Origin: Dipteris shenzhenensis
Taxonomy: Eukaryota; Polypodiophyta; Polypodiopsida; Gleicheniales
Assembly (NCBI GenBank): GCA_047967505.1
Contig: CM106541.1
Length of the DNA stretch: 64,000 bases
Reading direction: 5' to 3' (one strand)
Shown here piece after piece: positions 1-11,000 of the stretch; position 1 is the stretch's first letter; each line of letters begins with the position of its first letter. The notes beneath the pieces were generated by a model, which saw only the letters and a list, made by a program, of their open reading frames with translations, did no database searches and was not told where the DNA came from. A program made the translations under genes and the position numbers.

Positions 1-45
1 GCAGCTAGCACCTTAAGTGCTAGTTGCATTGATGGGCGTAGGAAC
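1..45 (+). other. Satellite junction sequence with hairpin
   Basis: This is the first 45 bases of the satellite block. It holds a stem CTAGCAC / GTGCTAG around a CTTAA loop, extendable by outer pairs, and then GATGGGCGTAGGA. The same junction starts the satellite at 25447, where the stem reads CTAGCGC / GCGCTAG. That is one base pair changed on both sides. It marks the border between the E leader region, which lies outside the window here, and the satellite. Confidence 0.75.
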
Positions 46-1388
46 CCTCTTTTCCCCCCTCTTTCCTCTTCTTTCCCTCTTCTCTTCTCTTCTTTCCCTC
101 CTTTCCTTCTTCTCTCCTTCAATCTTTCAATCTGTTTCCCCCTCTTTTTCCCTCTTTCCTTTCCCTCTTCTTCTCTCTTTCCCCCTTCTCTTATGCTCAT
201 GCATAAGCATAAGCATGAGCATATGTCTTTTTCTCTTATGCTCATGCTTATGCATATGTCTTCTTCTCTTATGCTCATGCTTATGCCTAAGACTCCTCTT
301 ATGCATAAGCATAAGCATGAGCATAAGAGAAGAAGACATATGCTCATGCTTATGCTTATGCATGATCATAAGAGAAGTAGACATATGCTCATGCATAAAT
401 GAGCATGAGCATATGTCTCTTTTTCCCTCTTTACTTTCCCTCTTCTTCTCTCTTTATTTCCCTCTTTTCCCTTTTCCAATCTCTCTTTCCTTTCCCTCTT
501 CTTCTCTCTTCTCCTCTTTCCCCCCCTCTTTCCCCTCTTTCATGCTCATGTTCTTATGCTCATGCATAAGGATAACCATGAGCATATGTCTCCATCTCTT
601 ATCCTCATGCTTATGCTTATGCATAAGACTCTTCTTATGCATAAGCATAAGCATGAGCATAAGAGAAGGAGACATATGCTCATGCTTATGCATAAGCATG
701 AGCATAAGAGAAGTAGACATATGCTCATGCATAAGCATGAGCATATGTCTCTTTTTCCCTCTTTACTTTTCCTCTTCTTCTCTCTTTCTTTCCCTCTTTC
801 CCCTTTTCCAATCTCTCTTTCCTTTCCCTCTTCTTCTCTCTTTCCCCCTTCTCTTATGCTCATGCATAAGCATAAGCATGAGCATATGTCTTCGTCTCTT
901 ATGCTTATGCTTATGCATAAGACTCCTCTTATGCATAAGCATAAGCATGAGCATAAGTCTAGAAGGAGACATATGCTTGGAGTCTTATGCATAAGCATAA
1001 GCATAAGAGACGGAGACATATGCTCATGCTTATGCTTATGCATGAGCATAAGAGAAGTAGACATATGCTCATGCATAAGCATGAGCATATGTATCTTTCA
1101 ATGTTTCCCCTTTTCCCCCCTCTTCCCCATCTTCTTCTCTCTTTCCCCTCCTCTTTCCCTCCTTTCCTTCTCCTTTCCTCTTTCAATCTCTTTCCCTCTT
1201 CTTCTCTCTTTCTTTCCCTCTTTCCCGTTTTCCAATCTCTCTTTCCTTTCCCTCTTCTTCTCTCTTCTCCTCTTTTCCCCCCTCTTTTCCCTCTTTCATG
1301 CTCATGCTCTTATGCTCATGCATAAGCATAAGCATGAGCATATGTCTCCTTCTCTTATGCTTAAGTTTAAGCATAAGAGGAGTCTTAT
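1..1388 (+). repeat. Satellite block A of element E0
   Basis: Two word types alternate. One is a polypyrimidine tract built from CCCTCTT, CTTTCC and CTTCTTCTC. The other is a palindromic block of ATGCTCATGC, ATAAGC and ATGAGCATATGTCT. The palindromic words can form cruciforms and the pyrimidine tracts have mirror symmetry. The block ends at about 1388, where homology to the Transposase_24-like gene arm begins. The same satellite recurs at 6690-7718 and 13218-13664 (opposite strand) and at 25447-27815 (same strand). Long open frames cross it on both strands because its words lack stops. They are not genes. Confidence 0.93.
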
Positions 1389-1817
1389 GTACATGCAGTT
1401 CAGCTAACTCTAACTCTCGTAAATTGGATCCACAACAAGCTGCGATGGGTCATCCTCCTACAGATGCAGAGACGCGACACGCATTTCGCATAGGAACGAA
1501 GCCGTGGTTTATTGAGCAAGAGGCAATGGGAGCGATGGTTGATTGGGATGAGGTGGCTGCTCGCACGGTATAAGTCTACTCCTACTTGTAATCTCACTTT
1601 TTAAATTGTTTTATTCTTTAAGTTCCAATCTGATTTTCAATTTATATGGTTCACTCTTAGGGTCAAAGCTCAAGCGTCCCATCACCGGAGGCGAGCGATC
1701 ACCATGGCCAGGGATCAAACGCATGTGACGAGGATCAGGGAGAAGGCGTAGCTCACGAGGACCAAGGATCTGGCCAACAAGACGAGGATGAGGATGAGGA
1801 TGACGAGGACGATTCGA

Positions 1818-1825
<8 letters not shown>
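1389..1825 (+). pseudogene. Transposase_24-like gene, 3' part (element E0)
   Basis: This is the C-terminal part of the second CACTA gene, of the plant Ptta/En-Spm type (Pfam Transposase_24). One exon ends at 1567 before a GTATAAG donor and carries MGHPPTDAETRHAFRIGTKP and a WFIEQEAMGAMVDWDEV segment. After an intron ending in CACTCTTAG at 1660, exon 1661-1825 encodes an acidic Ser/Gly/Gln/Asp tail ending DDSNE and a stop. The 5' two thirds are missing and the satellite begins directly upstream. The inverted copy at 5106-6652 is longer. Proteins of this kind are thought to bind subterminal repeats and assist TNP2. That role is known for the family and was not shown here. Confidence 0.7.
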
Positions 1826-1855
<30 letters not shown>

Positions 1856-1876
1856 TAGTAGTAATAGCAGTAGCAG
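1822..1876 (+). repeat. AGT trinucleotide microsatellite
   Basis: A run of AGT triplets starts at the stop codon of the E0 Transposase_24-like gene and continues with a few GGT and AAT variants. The E1 copy (5095-5108, as ACT) has only about five triplets. The tract therefore expanded or shrank after the two copies diverged. Confidence 0.9.
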
Positions 1877-2104
1877 TTTGCATTTTCTTCGCCATGTATG
1901 TCATTTTGTATATCCGCTCGTTTGAGCAATTTTGTATCACCCTTTCGAAAGGGTAATTTTGTAACAAACAATGTTGTATATGTTCGACATGTATATGCTT
2001 TTGTTGCTCGATCATTTCATTTAAGCGATTTTGTATCACCCTTTTCGCAAGGGAAATTTTGTTATAAAAAACTTTTTTTTGTAATTACAAAAAAAAAAAA
2101 GCAT

Positions 2105-2150
2105 TAGTGGGGCTAAACAGGGCCATAGCAAGCCCTGTTTAGCCCCACTA
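2105..2150. repeat. TAGTG-36 bp-CACTA hairpin, left copy
   Basis: TAGTG (2105-2109) and CACTA (2146-2150) flank a 36 bp spacer that starts GGGCTAAACAGGGCCATAGC and ends CCCTGTTTAGCCC. The spacer is itself an inverted repeat with a short loop. A direct, slightly diverged copy lies at 4821-4866. It may be a compound terminus of two abutting CACTA elements or a hairpin terminal repeat. Confidence 0.8.
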
Positions 2151-4825
2151 ATTCTTTTTTTTAAGTTCTGTTAATCGTCGCTATATAGCGACGTTTACCC
2201 GTGTCGCTATATATCGACGATTATTAGTGTCACTATACAGCGACGTTTATCATTGTTGCTATATAGCGACGGTTCTTTTTTGATGCTTTTAACGACTTTA
2301 ATAACGATGTTTGCACGCGTGAAAAAAAAAATTTAATGTAAAAAGCATCGGTATTTTCGTCAGAAAAGGGCCTATGCCTTATAGGGCCTCGCAATGAAGA
2401 TCATGCCACAGTGAGTAAATTACAAGCGTGAGTATTTGTGATACTAGCACTGAAATCATTTCTCACTAACACTGGTGCATTGCACAGTTGACTTTCGTGA
2501 ATGATCGTCGCAAGAGTGTGCAAGCACAGTTTTGATAGAGGAGTTGAATGACCATGGCATAGTGATGCATACTCTTCGAAATGTGTCTTACATGTGCGCA
2601 CGTGATTCGCTGTGTCTTTGATTTCACAATACTAAGCAATGTTCTTGAGGGCACACAAAGGGGGGATTTGCAGCGTGTCTTCATTGATCAAGTTTCGAAG
2701 TTGGGTTATGGAAGAAAGGTAAGGGTTGATTTTGCAATCTCCACTTTCTTGCCATAGTACATTGAGAGAATTAATGTAAATGCTTGCTCCTGCAGGTTCA
2801 TGGTATCCTACACTTCACAGGTCTGAATGGGCAGCTACTAGACTACACATGCTCTGTTTGCGCGAGAAAATAGGGTTAGCTGTGATCCCACAAGGCCCTT
2901 TTGTTTTACTTGTGATGCACTGCACACTGTTATTACTATACCATCTTTGAAAGGGTAGCTTCTATTGCAAGATGCATCAGACATCAATGTGCAGATTGTT
3001 GGACATCATGTAGATGATGTACTCTTGTTGCAAACACCTTTCTTGGTACTCTACAATGACAACATCTTGCGAGTTCACGCAATGCTATTGGAGCTGAAGC
3101 CCATAGGCTCTTTCAAGCTAACAATAATCAAAAGAGGAGAGGTAACCCACTGGTCTTTTTAAACAAGCAAGAGTAGAGGCATGTGAAGCATCTATTTGTT
3201 TAAAGATTAAGGAAGACTTGCTAGAAAGAAGAGATGAGCGATGGAAAACGTGTTTTGTCAATGTAAATGTATCACAACCCAAAATGACGTTTCCAACACC
3301 TCTTTTACGTAGGGAAAAACTTGACTCAATGTCCAATCTGTACTACAAAGCCACTATGCAATTCAAACTAGAAAAAGTCGCAGCATCTATGGCAAACTCT
3401 CTTCTGGCACTCCACTAAAAGATCATGAAAAGAACATTGAACATACACGTGCAAGCGATAGTGACAAACTGATAGTTATCAACGGTTGTATTTTGTTGCA
3501 GAGACGGGTGGAAGTGCGGCCAAGCTTGTCAGCGTGAAGGAAGAACCGGAGGAGTGTAGCTGGCCTATGGAAGGTCATCGTTATGCTACATGGACTGTGT
3601 ATCCTGTTGATTTTTCCATGTGCGTAAGCTTGGCTTCTAACTCTGATTTTGTGTGGTAGGTGATAATAAAAACAGTGTGAAGATACCTTCCCAGACGGTA
3701 TATGAAGAGCCTCTTGTAAACGTGAAGGAAGAAACTGATGAATATGATTTTGTGATGCAAGACAGTAGCCATGTTCTCTAGCTCAGCACTGAACGTGACG
3801 GTGTTAGTAAAGGAAAACGTATGCTATAACCCTTGCTGACATATTCACGTTGTCTCTGTGTTTTTATTGGTTGTGTCGTCCTTACACTTCTGTGTCATTC
3901 TCATTTTCAGATAGCCCTACATTTAACCTTACTGTTCACGCTCGAGGTTGTAATGTATCACAGCTTTTGGTTTTTACTGTATCCTTCCTCTTGGCGTAAA
4001 GTTTTCTGTTGACGTTGTTCTTCTATGCTACAGGCTCTGGTGTGGGCAATGCATCTAATGTTGTTCAAGGTCATGTTGGTTGCTCTCGTGATGCTCTGCA
4101 AGTGAGTAAAGCCAAACCTTTGGTTGTTGGAAGCATTGGGAAGAAGTCTTTGAAAAGGGCGTTCCATGCTGCAACGAAATATGCATATGAACAAGGTATG
4201 CTTTTTTGTGATTGGATTTCCTTAGTAGCAGCACATGAAACATATTGACAATATCCACGCTTTCCATATATAGTGTATTGTAAGATATTTTTTAAAGAAT
4301 CCACGGTTATACACATATTGCACCACCAATTGTGGCTGTGCATGGACATTGTCTCTGTAGTTTACTGCATCTTCACGCAGCTCAAATGTGTCTAAGATGG
4401 AGAATTATATTCTTGTGTTGGTGTGTGGTTCTAGGCAAGGTTATTTTTAGTTCATGTAGCGATGTGAAGACACATAAAATTAGCATTTTTGGCAATGCTA
4501 TTTTGTTAGAGGTGTATCTAGGTCACTGATTACAACCAGTGGATTGATTTCTTTTAAATGTACAGTTTTGGGTATTAAGTTTTAGGTCTCCCTGATTACT
4601 GTTATTGTACCACAAGTGTGTCACACACATACCGACGTTTTTTACACTATTTTTTTTTAAAAATGGGTGCAAAGGTTGTTATTAACGTCGTTATAAGCAT
4701 CGAAAAAGAACAGTCGCTATATAAGCATCGCTATATAGCGATGCTAATAAACGTCGCTATATAGCGACACTGGTAAATGTTGCTATATAGCGACGATTGA
4801 TCGAACTAAAAAAAAAGCATTAGTG
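2146..4825. mobile_element. Non-autonomous CACTA element, 2680 bp
   Basis: The element starts CACTAATTCTTTTTTTT and ends AAAAAAAAAGCATTAGTG, an imperfect terminal inverted repeat of CACTA type. Just inside each end are about four copies of a palindromic subterminal motif, CGTCGCTATATAGCGACG and variants (2176-2280 and 4690-4797). The same motif occurs at both ends of the TNP2 genes of E1 and E2, so the E transposases plausibly act on it. No transposase is encoded. The flanking triplets (CCC and GGG) do not form a direct target duplication, perhaps because the insertion lies between two inverted E ends. Confidence 0.82.
2640..4200 (+). other. Exon-like segments of an unknown captured gene
   Basis: Several short open segments are bounded by plausible splice sites. 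One runs to GGAAGAAAG before GTAAGG near 2717. Another follows a TCCTGCAG acceptor near 2795. Longer ones lie at about 2965-3140 and 3218-3418. Two short acidic segments contain VKEEPEE (about 3525) and VKEETDEY (about 3720). A Lys-rich segment with GKKSLKRAFHAATKYAYEQG lies at 4050-4194. Frames change between them and some contain stops. I do not recognise the protein. The layout suggests a host gene fragment carried by the element, but it could also be the remains of an element gene. Confidence 0.35.
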
Positions 4826-4866
4826 GGGCTAAACAGGGCCATAGCAAGCTGTGTTTTGCCCCACTA
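4821..4866. repeat. TAGTG-36 bp-CACTA hairpin, right copy
   Basis: TAGTG (4821-4825) ends the 2.68 kb element. A 36 bp spacer, GGGCTAAACAGGGCCATAGC and on, leads to CACTA at 4862-4866, the start of E1. The spacer is in the same orientation as the left copy even though the flanking arms are inverted. It has lost some pairing: GCTGTGTTTTGCCC replaces GCCCTGTTTAGCCC. Confidence 0.78.
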
Positions 4867-5530
4867 ATGTTTTTTTTTTTGTTATTATAAAAAAAAGTTT
4901 TTAATTACAAAATTTCCCTTGCGAAAAGGGTGATACAAAATCGCTCAAATGAAATGATCGAGTAACAAAAGCATATACATGTCAAAGATATACAACATTG
5001 TTTGTTACAAAATTACCCTTTCGAAAAGGGTAATACAAAATCGCTCAAACGAGCTGATATACAAAATGATTTACATGGCGAAGTATATGCAAACTACTAC
5101 TACTACTACTCATTCGAATCGTCGTCCTCCTCCTCCTCGTCCTCGTCTTGCTGGCCTAAACCTTGGTCCTCATGAGCTGTGCCTGCTCCCTGACCCTCGT
5201 GAGGTGCGCCTGATCCTTGGCCCTCGTGATCACTCGCCTTCGGTGATGGGATGCTCGAACTTTGACCCTAAGAGTGAAACCATATTAATTGAAAATTAGA
5301 TTGGAACTTAAAGAATAAAACAATTTAAAAAGTGAGATTACAAGTAGGAGTAGACTTATACCGTGCGAGCAGGCACCTCAGCCCAATCGACCGTTGCTCC
5401 CATTGCCTCCTGCTCAATAAACCACGTCTTTGTTCCTATGCGAAACGCGCGTCACGTCTCTGCATTTGTAGGAAGATGACCCATCGCAGCTTGCTGTGGA
5501 TTCAATTTACGAGAGTTAGATAAAGTGCAT
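4862..5530 (-). repeat. Right arm of inverted repeat, 3' end of element E1
   Basis: This is the inverted counterpart of 1389-2109. It starts CACTAATG plus a T run, then has the paired CCCTT..AAGGG motifs, a short ACT microsatellite and the 3' exons of the E1 Transposase_24-like gene. With the left arm it makes a palindrome of about 0.7 kb per arm around the 2.68 kb element. Confidence 0.85.
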
Positions 5531-6652
5531 GTAATATGTAGTAAAACAAATAAAACAATGCATTAAATGAGAAGAAGTAGACTTACCACGGTTGGCTCGA
5601 ACGCCAACCGTCCGCCTGTACCAAAGTGTGAAGTACCTACGACGTCCAGCCGTCTCCTCACAGCCCTCGTCTGACCCTCGAACATTTCGGGATGGTCCCT
5701 ATTCTGCTTCTTAAAGAACTTCCGATCAGCTTTGTCTGCCCAGCTGGGTTTAGCCATCCCCTTTGCGATGGAAGTACGCAAGGTTGATCTACGATGCTTC
5801 AAGACCAAACCCATGCACTCTCACATGTAATTCTCATTGAACTCCCAATTTAGCGGGTTAGGGTATTTTTATTTTAATTCATTGATGATCGCCTGCTTCT
5901 TTTGGTCATCTTGATACCGCCAATCAATAGCAATGCTGCTCTTGAAGTGGTGGCTCATCAACCGCCTCATGGTGGCCATCACTGCTTTGCTCTTTCTATC
6001 TTCTATTATCTCTCTAGCAGTCGTGATTTGATAGGAGAGGTCCTCCACTGGGTAAGGAGGACTCATGGTAGTGGCAGAGTCAGAGCAAGTGGAAGCTGTG
6101 CAAGCGTTTCCGGAGCGAGGAGTAGCAGTGGGAGTAGGAGAGGGCAAGGGACCTGATTGATACTATGTCTTGGGACCAAGTGGAGACCTGTAGGGATGTG
6201 AGTGTGCTGACTTGTCTACATCTCCCGAGTCAGCACAACATAAGCGGCCCCTCCTACTCTTTCGCCCCTTACGATAGGCATGCGTAGGTGATGACCCCTC
6301 GGTCAAAGGGGCACGAGGGGATGGCTGGGCAGTAGGTCGAACCGTCGGTGTAGGAGAGGGAATTGCTGAGGTCCTCTGAGATAGCAGAGATAAGAATCTC
6401 GCTACCTCTTCATCGATCATCTGTGCCACAAACTCATCAGGACTCTTGACAAAGCCATGGGCTGCTAGCAAAGGAGTTCCCCAAGGGATAGTCGCAGTGC
6501 TATGTCCGAGAGGAGTCGGGCCAAGGGTAGGTCATAGGGGTAGGCTCCTGAGGTGTCGCTTGAGAGGAATCAAAGTCCTCTGGAGCATAGAGATCGTGAT
6601 GTCTCCTCCTGCGAGGCTATCCGTACTCGTCGGACGTGCGACGTGATCCCAT
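5106..6652 (-). pseudogene. Transposase_24-like gene, nearly full (element E1)
   Basis: This is the second CACTA gene, from an ATG at 6652 (MGSRRTSDEYG) to a stop at 5106-5108. Visible in order: a Pro/Ser/Thr-rich N-terminus; FVAQMIDEEVARFLSLLSQR; a Pro-rich linker; SYQITTAREIIEDRKSKAVM; SIAIDWRYQDDQKKQAII; MGLVLKHRRSTLR; MAKPSWADKADRKFFKKQNR; a donor at 5587; an exon ending at 5362; and a last acidic exon 5106-5267. An acceptor-like TACATTAG lies just before the ATG, so the satellite further upstream probably sits in a leader intron. It is broken by several in-frame stops (about 6620, 6163, 5870, 5822, 5450) and a frameshift near 6500. Two of the stops look like CGA to TGA changes. It is probably non-functional. 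Confidence 0.7.
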
Positions 6653-6689
6653 GTCTAATGTAGACACAAACACGAAAACAAAAAACAAA

Positions 6690-7718
6690 AAACAAACATA
6701 AGCATAGGCATAGGCATAGGCATATGCTTATGAAAAGAAGACAAAAAGAGAGGAAGAGAGAAGAGAAAGAAGAGAGAAGGAGAAAAAAAGAAGAGAGAGA
6801 AGAGAGAAGGAGAAGAGAAAGAAGAGAGGAAAATAGGAGAAAGGTAGGCATAGGCATAGGTTAATGCTTATGAAAAGAGATCGAAAGAGGGGAAGAAAGC
6901 TTATGATTATGCTCATGCTTATGCTTATGCATGAGCATATGAGCATAAAAGAAAAAGAGGGAAAGCTTAAGCATAAGCAAATACATATGCTTACGAAAAG
7001 ACATCAAAAGAGGGGAATGAGGGGGAGAAAGAGAGAGGAAAAGAGGAATGAGACATGCTCATGAGAGAAGGAAAGGAGGAAGAGGGGAAAAAGAGATTGA
7101 AAGAAGGGAAGGAGAAGGAGAAGGAGACATATGCTCATGCTTATGCTATTGCTTATGCATGAGCATAAGAGAAGGAGACATATGCTTATGCTTATGCATA
7201 GGCAAATACATACGCTTATGAAAAGAGATTGAAAGAAAGGAAAGAGGGGGGGAAAGAGAGAGGAAAGGAGGAAAAGAGGAGAAGGAGAAGAAGACATATG
7301 CTCATGCATAAGCATAAGCATAAGAGAAGGAGATGTATGCTCATGCTTATGCTTATGCTTATGCATGAGCATAAGAGAAGGAGACATATGCTTATGCTTA
7401 TGCATAGGCGAATACATATGCTTATGAAAAGAGATTGAAAGAGGGGAAAGAGGGGGGGAAAGAGAGAGGAAAGGAAGAAAAGAGGATAAGGAGAAGGAGA
7501 CATATGCTCATGCATAAGCATAAGCCTAAGAGAAGGATACATATGCTCATGCTTATGCTTATGCGTATGCATGAGCATAAGAGAAGGAGACATATGCTTA
7601 TGCTTATGCATCGGCAAATACATATGCTTATGAAAAGAGATTGAAAGAGGGGAAAGAGGGGTAGAAAGAGAGAGGAAAGGAAGAAAAGAGGAGAAGGAGA
7701 AGGAGAAGGAGACATATG
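6690..7718 (-). repeat. Satellite block of element E1, part 1
   Basis: This is the same satellite as at 1-1388 but on the opposite strand (polypurine here). From about 7215 it forms a higher-order repeat of 206 bp: the CTTATGAAAAGAGATTGAAAG start recurs at 7215, 7421 and 7627. GCATAGGCA and GCATAGGCAAATAC words also occur. They link it to the minisatellite at 42-43 kb. The copia element interrupts it after ATATG at 7718. Confidence 0.93.
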
Positions 7719-8016
7719 TGTAAAGAATAAGGGAGAGAGATAGGAGACTCAAGTTCAACTTTCTTCACAACACTCAAAAGGGAGAGGACACAAGGTTGGA
7801 GGGTGAAGCCTTTCTTCACTTTTGCACACAACAACAATTACAATAGAAGAGGGAAATACCCTATATGTCAAACCCTAGAATACGTGGTTCATATGTGAAC
7901 CAAAACCAAAACATACGTGGTAGTCTAACTACACCACGAGTACAACTAACATAGGCGGTGACATAAATGATAGTCATCCAGGAGATATGTCGGGGATAGA
8001 GCTTGATATCTCAACA
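7719..8016 (-). repeat. Copia 3' LTR
   Basis: On the minus strand it starts TGTTGAGATATC and ends CTTTACA, with TG..CA termini. It is 298 bp long and nearly identical to 12920-13217. The pol reading frame runs through its first 40 bases and stops at 7974. Confidence 0.96.
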
Positions 8017-11000
8017 CTCCCCCTCAAGCTCAAATCCATCTCACGTACACCAAGCAAGATCCTAAATCTGCGAAGCTTCTCGGTACCCAATGCCTTCGTA
8101 AAGATATCAGCCACCTGCTCCTCAGTGCTGACATAGACAAGATCAATCTCACCAGCTAGAACCTTCTCTCTCACAAAGTGATAATGCACCTCAATGTGCT
8201 TCGTTCTAGCATGATAAACTGGGTTATTAGCAAGCATGATGCTGCTAATGTTGTCACAATGAATGACAACTGCTGCATGAACTGACTATCCCATATCTGC
8301 AAGTAGCTTCCATAACCAAGCTACCTCACATGCAGCCATTGCTGCACCCCTCTGTACTCAGCCTCTGTGCTCGACAAGGCAACTGTTGGCTGCTTCTTGC
8401 TGCTCCAACTGATGGCACCACTCCCAAGGGAAAACATAAAACCACTAGTAGATCTCCTGTCTGAGACACTACCAGCCCAGTCAGCATCTGTGTATCCATG
8501 TACCTGTAATGCACACCCAGCTTCATAAAACAGTCCATAATGCAATGTGGACTTCACATACCGCAGTATGCGCCTAGCCGCATCCAAATGTGGCTTCCTC
8601 GGTGCCTGCATAAACTGACTCACCAGCCCCACAGCATAGCTCAAATCTGGTTTGGTTATAGTCATGTAAATCAAGCTACCTACTATGCGCCTGTACATAG
8701 TAATATCTTCAAGAAGCTCACCTGTCTCTGCATTGAGCTTCACATTCTGCTCCAATGGAACAGAAATAGGCTTACAGCTTGTCATCCCATATTTGGATAG
8801 CATGTCCAAACCGTATTGCCTTTGCAACAGCCATATCCCACTCGGGGATCTAATAACCTCAATGCCCAAGAAGTAACGCAGCTCTCCCAAATCCTTCATC
8901 TCAAATTTCTGCTTCAACAGCAGCTTCACTTCATTAATGTCTGCATCACTATCACCTGTAATAATCAAGTCATCAACATAGATGACTATAAGCACAATCC
9001 CTCTGTTTGTCCTTTTCACATAAAGTGAAAAATCTGAATTGGAAATCTGAAATCCAATAGTGACAAGATATTGTCCTATCTTGTCTGACCATGCCCTCGG
9101 CGCCTGTTTTAAGCCATACAAGGCTTTGCGCAACCTGCATACAAAATCGGGGTGTGACTTATCCTCATAACCTTCTGGCTGCATCATATAAACCTCTTCC
9201 TACAAATCACCATGCAAGAAGGCATTTTTCACATCCATCTGATGCAAAGACCATCCCTTTGCAGCAGCCATAGCAATTACTGCTCTCACAGTTGCCATCC
9301 TTGCAACTGGGCTGAAAGTTTCCTCATAGTCAATTCCATATGTCTGTGCAAAACCTTTGGCAACCAATCTTGCCTTGTACCTGCTAACAGACCCATCAGC
9401 ATTGTGCTTTACTTTGTAAACCCACTTGCAGCCAATAGCCTTCTTATCATGAGGCAAAGGCATCAAATCCCAAGTGTGGTTTGCATCCAAGGCAGCCATC
9501 TCTTCATCCATAGCTGCTTCCCAATTTTTATGCCCTGCTGCATCCTCAAAACATGTGGGCTCTGGCTCCTCTAGAACCTTGACCATATAAGCATAGTGAT
9601 GTGCTGTATACCCATCATATCTCAGCCTGTCAACTGGATACTTAATACGAGTGGACCTCTGTACAACTGGATCAGTTGCAGGAGTCTTTAAATCATGCCT
9701 GCTTTTCCTTGCACCAGGTGTAACAACAGAAGGAATCCCAAGTTCCTCATCAAGGCTCATTTCAGAGCCACTTGACTCTCCATCAACATGAGAGCTACCA
9801 GCAGACACATCAAACACTGGAGTATGGTCCACTTTTTCTTTTCCCTTATGTGATACCTGCACAACACTATCAGGACTGCCATGTGACGATTCACTAGATC
9901 TCAATCTCCCTGTCCATGCATTAGATCCACTAGTAGAGGACTCTCTGGGTCCACTCAAGGCTTGAGATTGCTGCTCTGCATTTATTGCAGCATTCCCATT
10001 TCCTGCATTTGCATCTCCTACCATAACAGTTGGTGCATACCAGCTGCTCATTTCATCAAAAACAACATCTCTGCTCACTTGCATTTTGCGAGTGGAAGGG
10101 TTATAACAGCGATACCCTTTCTGGTGCAGAGCATATCCAATAAAGATGCATTTTTCTGCCTTTGGATCCAGCTTGGTTCTCTTCTCATCAGGAACATGAA
10201 CATACGCTATGCAACCAAATACCTTCAAGTGAGAAATATCTGGTTTTTGGCCTGTATACATTTCTTCAGGCGTCATGCCATGGACAGCTGCAGTAGGAGT
10301 TCTATTCATATTATAAACAGCAGTTGCTACTGCTTCAGCCCAAAAATAATCAGGCATGTTTTTCTCATTTAGGATCGCCCGTCCTACTTCTGCAATATGC
10401 CTGTTCTTCCTTTCTGCAACCCCATTCTGCTGAGGGGTAGACCTGCATGAGTACTTCCTTTGAATTCCTTGTTCTTTCAGATATTCACAAAATTCTTCTG
10501 AAAAGTACTCTCCCCCTCCATCAGATCTTAGCACTTTAATATGCACACCTTTCTCTTTTTCAACCATGGCCTTAAAAGCCTTGAAATGGCTGAACACTTC
10601 ACTTTTATGCTTCATAAAATAAATCCACACCTTCCTAGTGTAGTCATCAATAAACGTCACATAATAATGGCATCCACCAATAGAAGCAGCTTTGGTTGTC
10701 CAAACATCTGAATGGATCACTTCCAAAGGTCTTCTGCTCACCTTAGCATTTTTGGGAAATGCATGTCTGGCCTGCTTACCCATTTGGCATGCTTCACATA
10801 CCTTTTGCATTCCCTCAACTCTGAATTTAGGCAAACCTGCAACAATGTTTTTCGTTTGCATAGATTTCAGCCTTTGTATATTCACATGCCCAATGCGCTT
10901 GTGCCATATCTCAATATCTGCAGTGACACCTCTCCCATGCGCAAACATAGCAGCTTTCACCTTAGGCATATCAACATCCAAGGTGAACATTCTGCCATTT

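Larger units (their letters stand above)
1389..2109 (+). repeat. Left arm of inverted repeat, 3' end of element E0
   Basis: This segment recurs in inverted orientation at 4862-5530. Beyond the gene 3' end it holds two direct copies (about 1924 and 2025) of a TTTTGTATCACCCTTT motif around palindromic CCCTTTCGAAAGGG, then an A-rich run ending GCATTAGTG. TAGTG at 2105-2109 matches the expected 3' terminus of a CACTA element. Confidence 0.85.

Noticed and set aside
17-1407. Overlapping long ORFs rich in Met, His, Leu, Ser and Lys on both strands
   Set aside because: They are translations of the satellite words, occur in several frames at once and have no domain. The same holds for the ORFs at 7004-7758 and 25,399-27,863.
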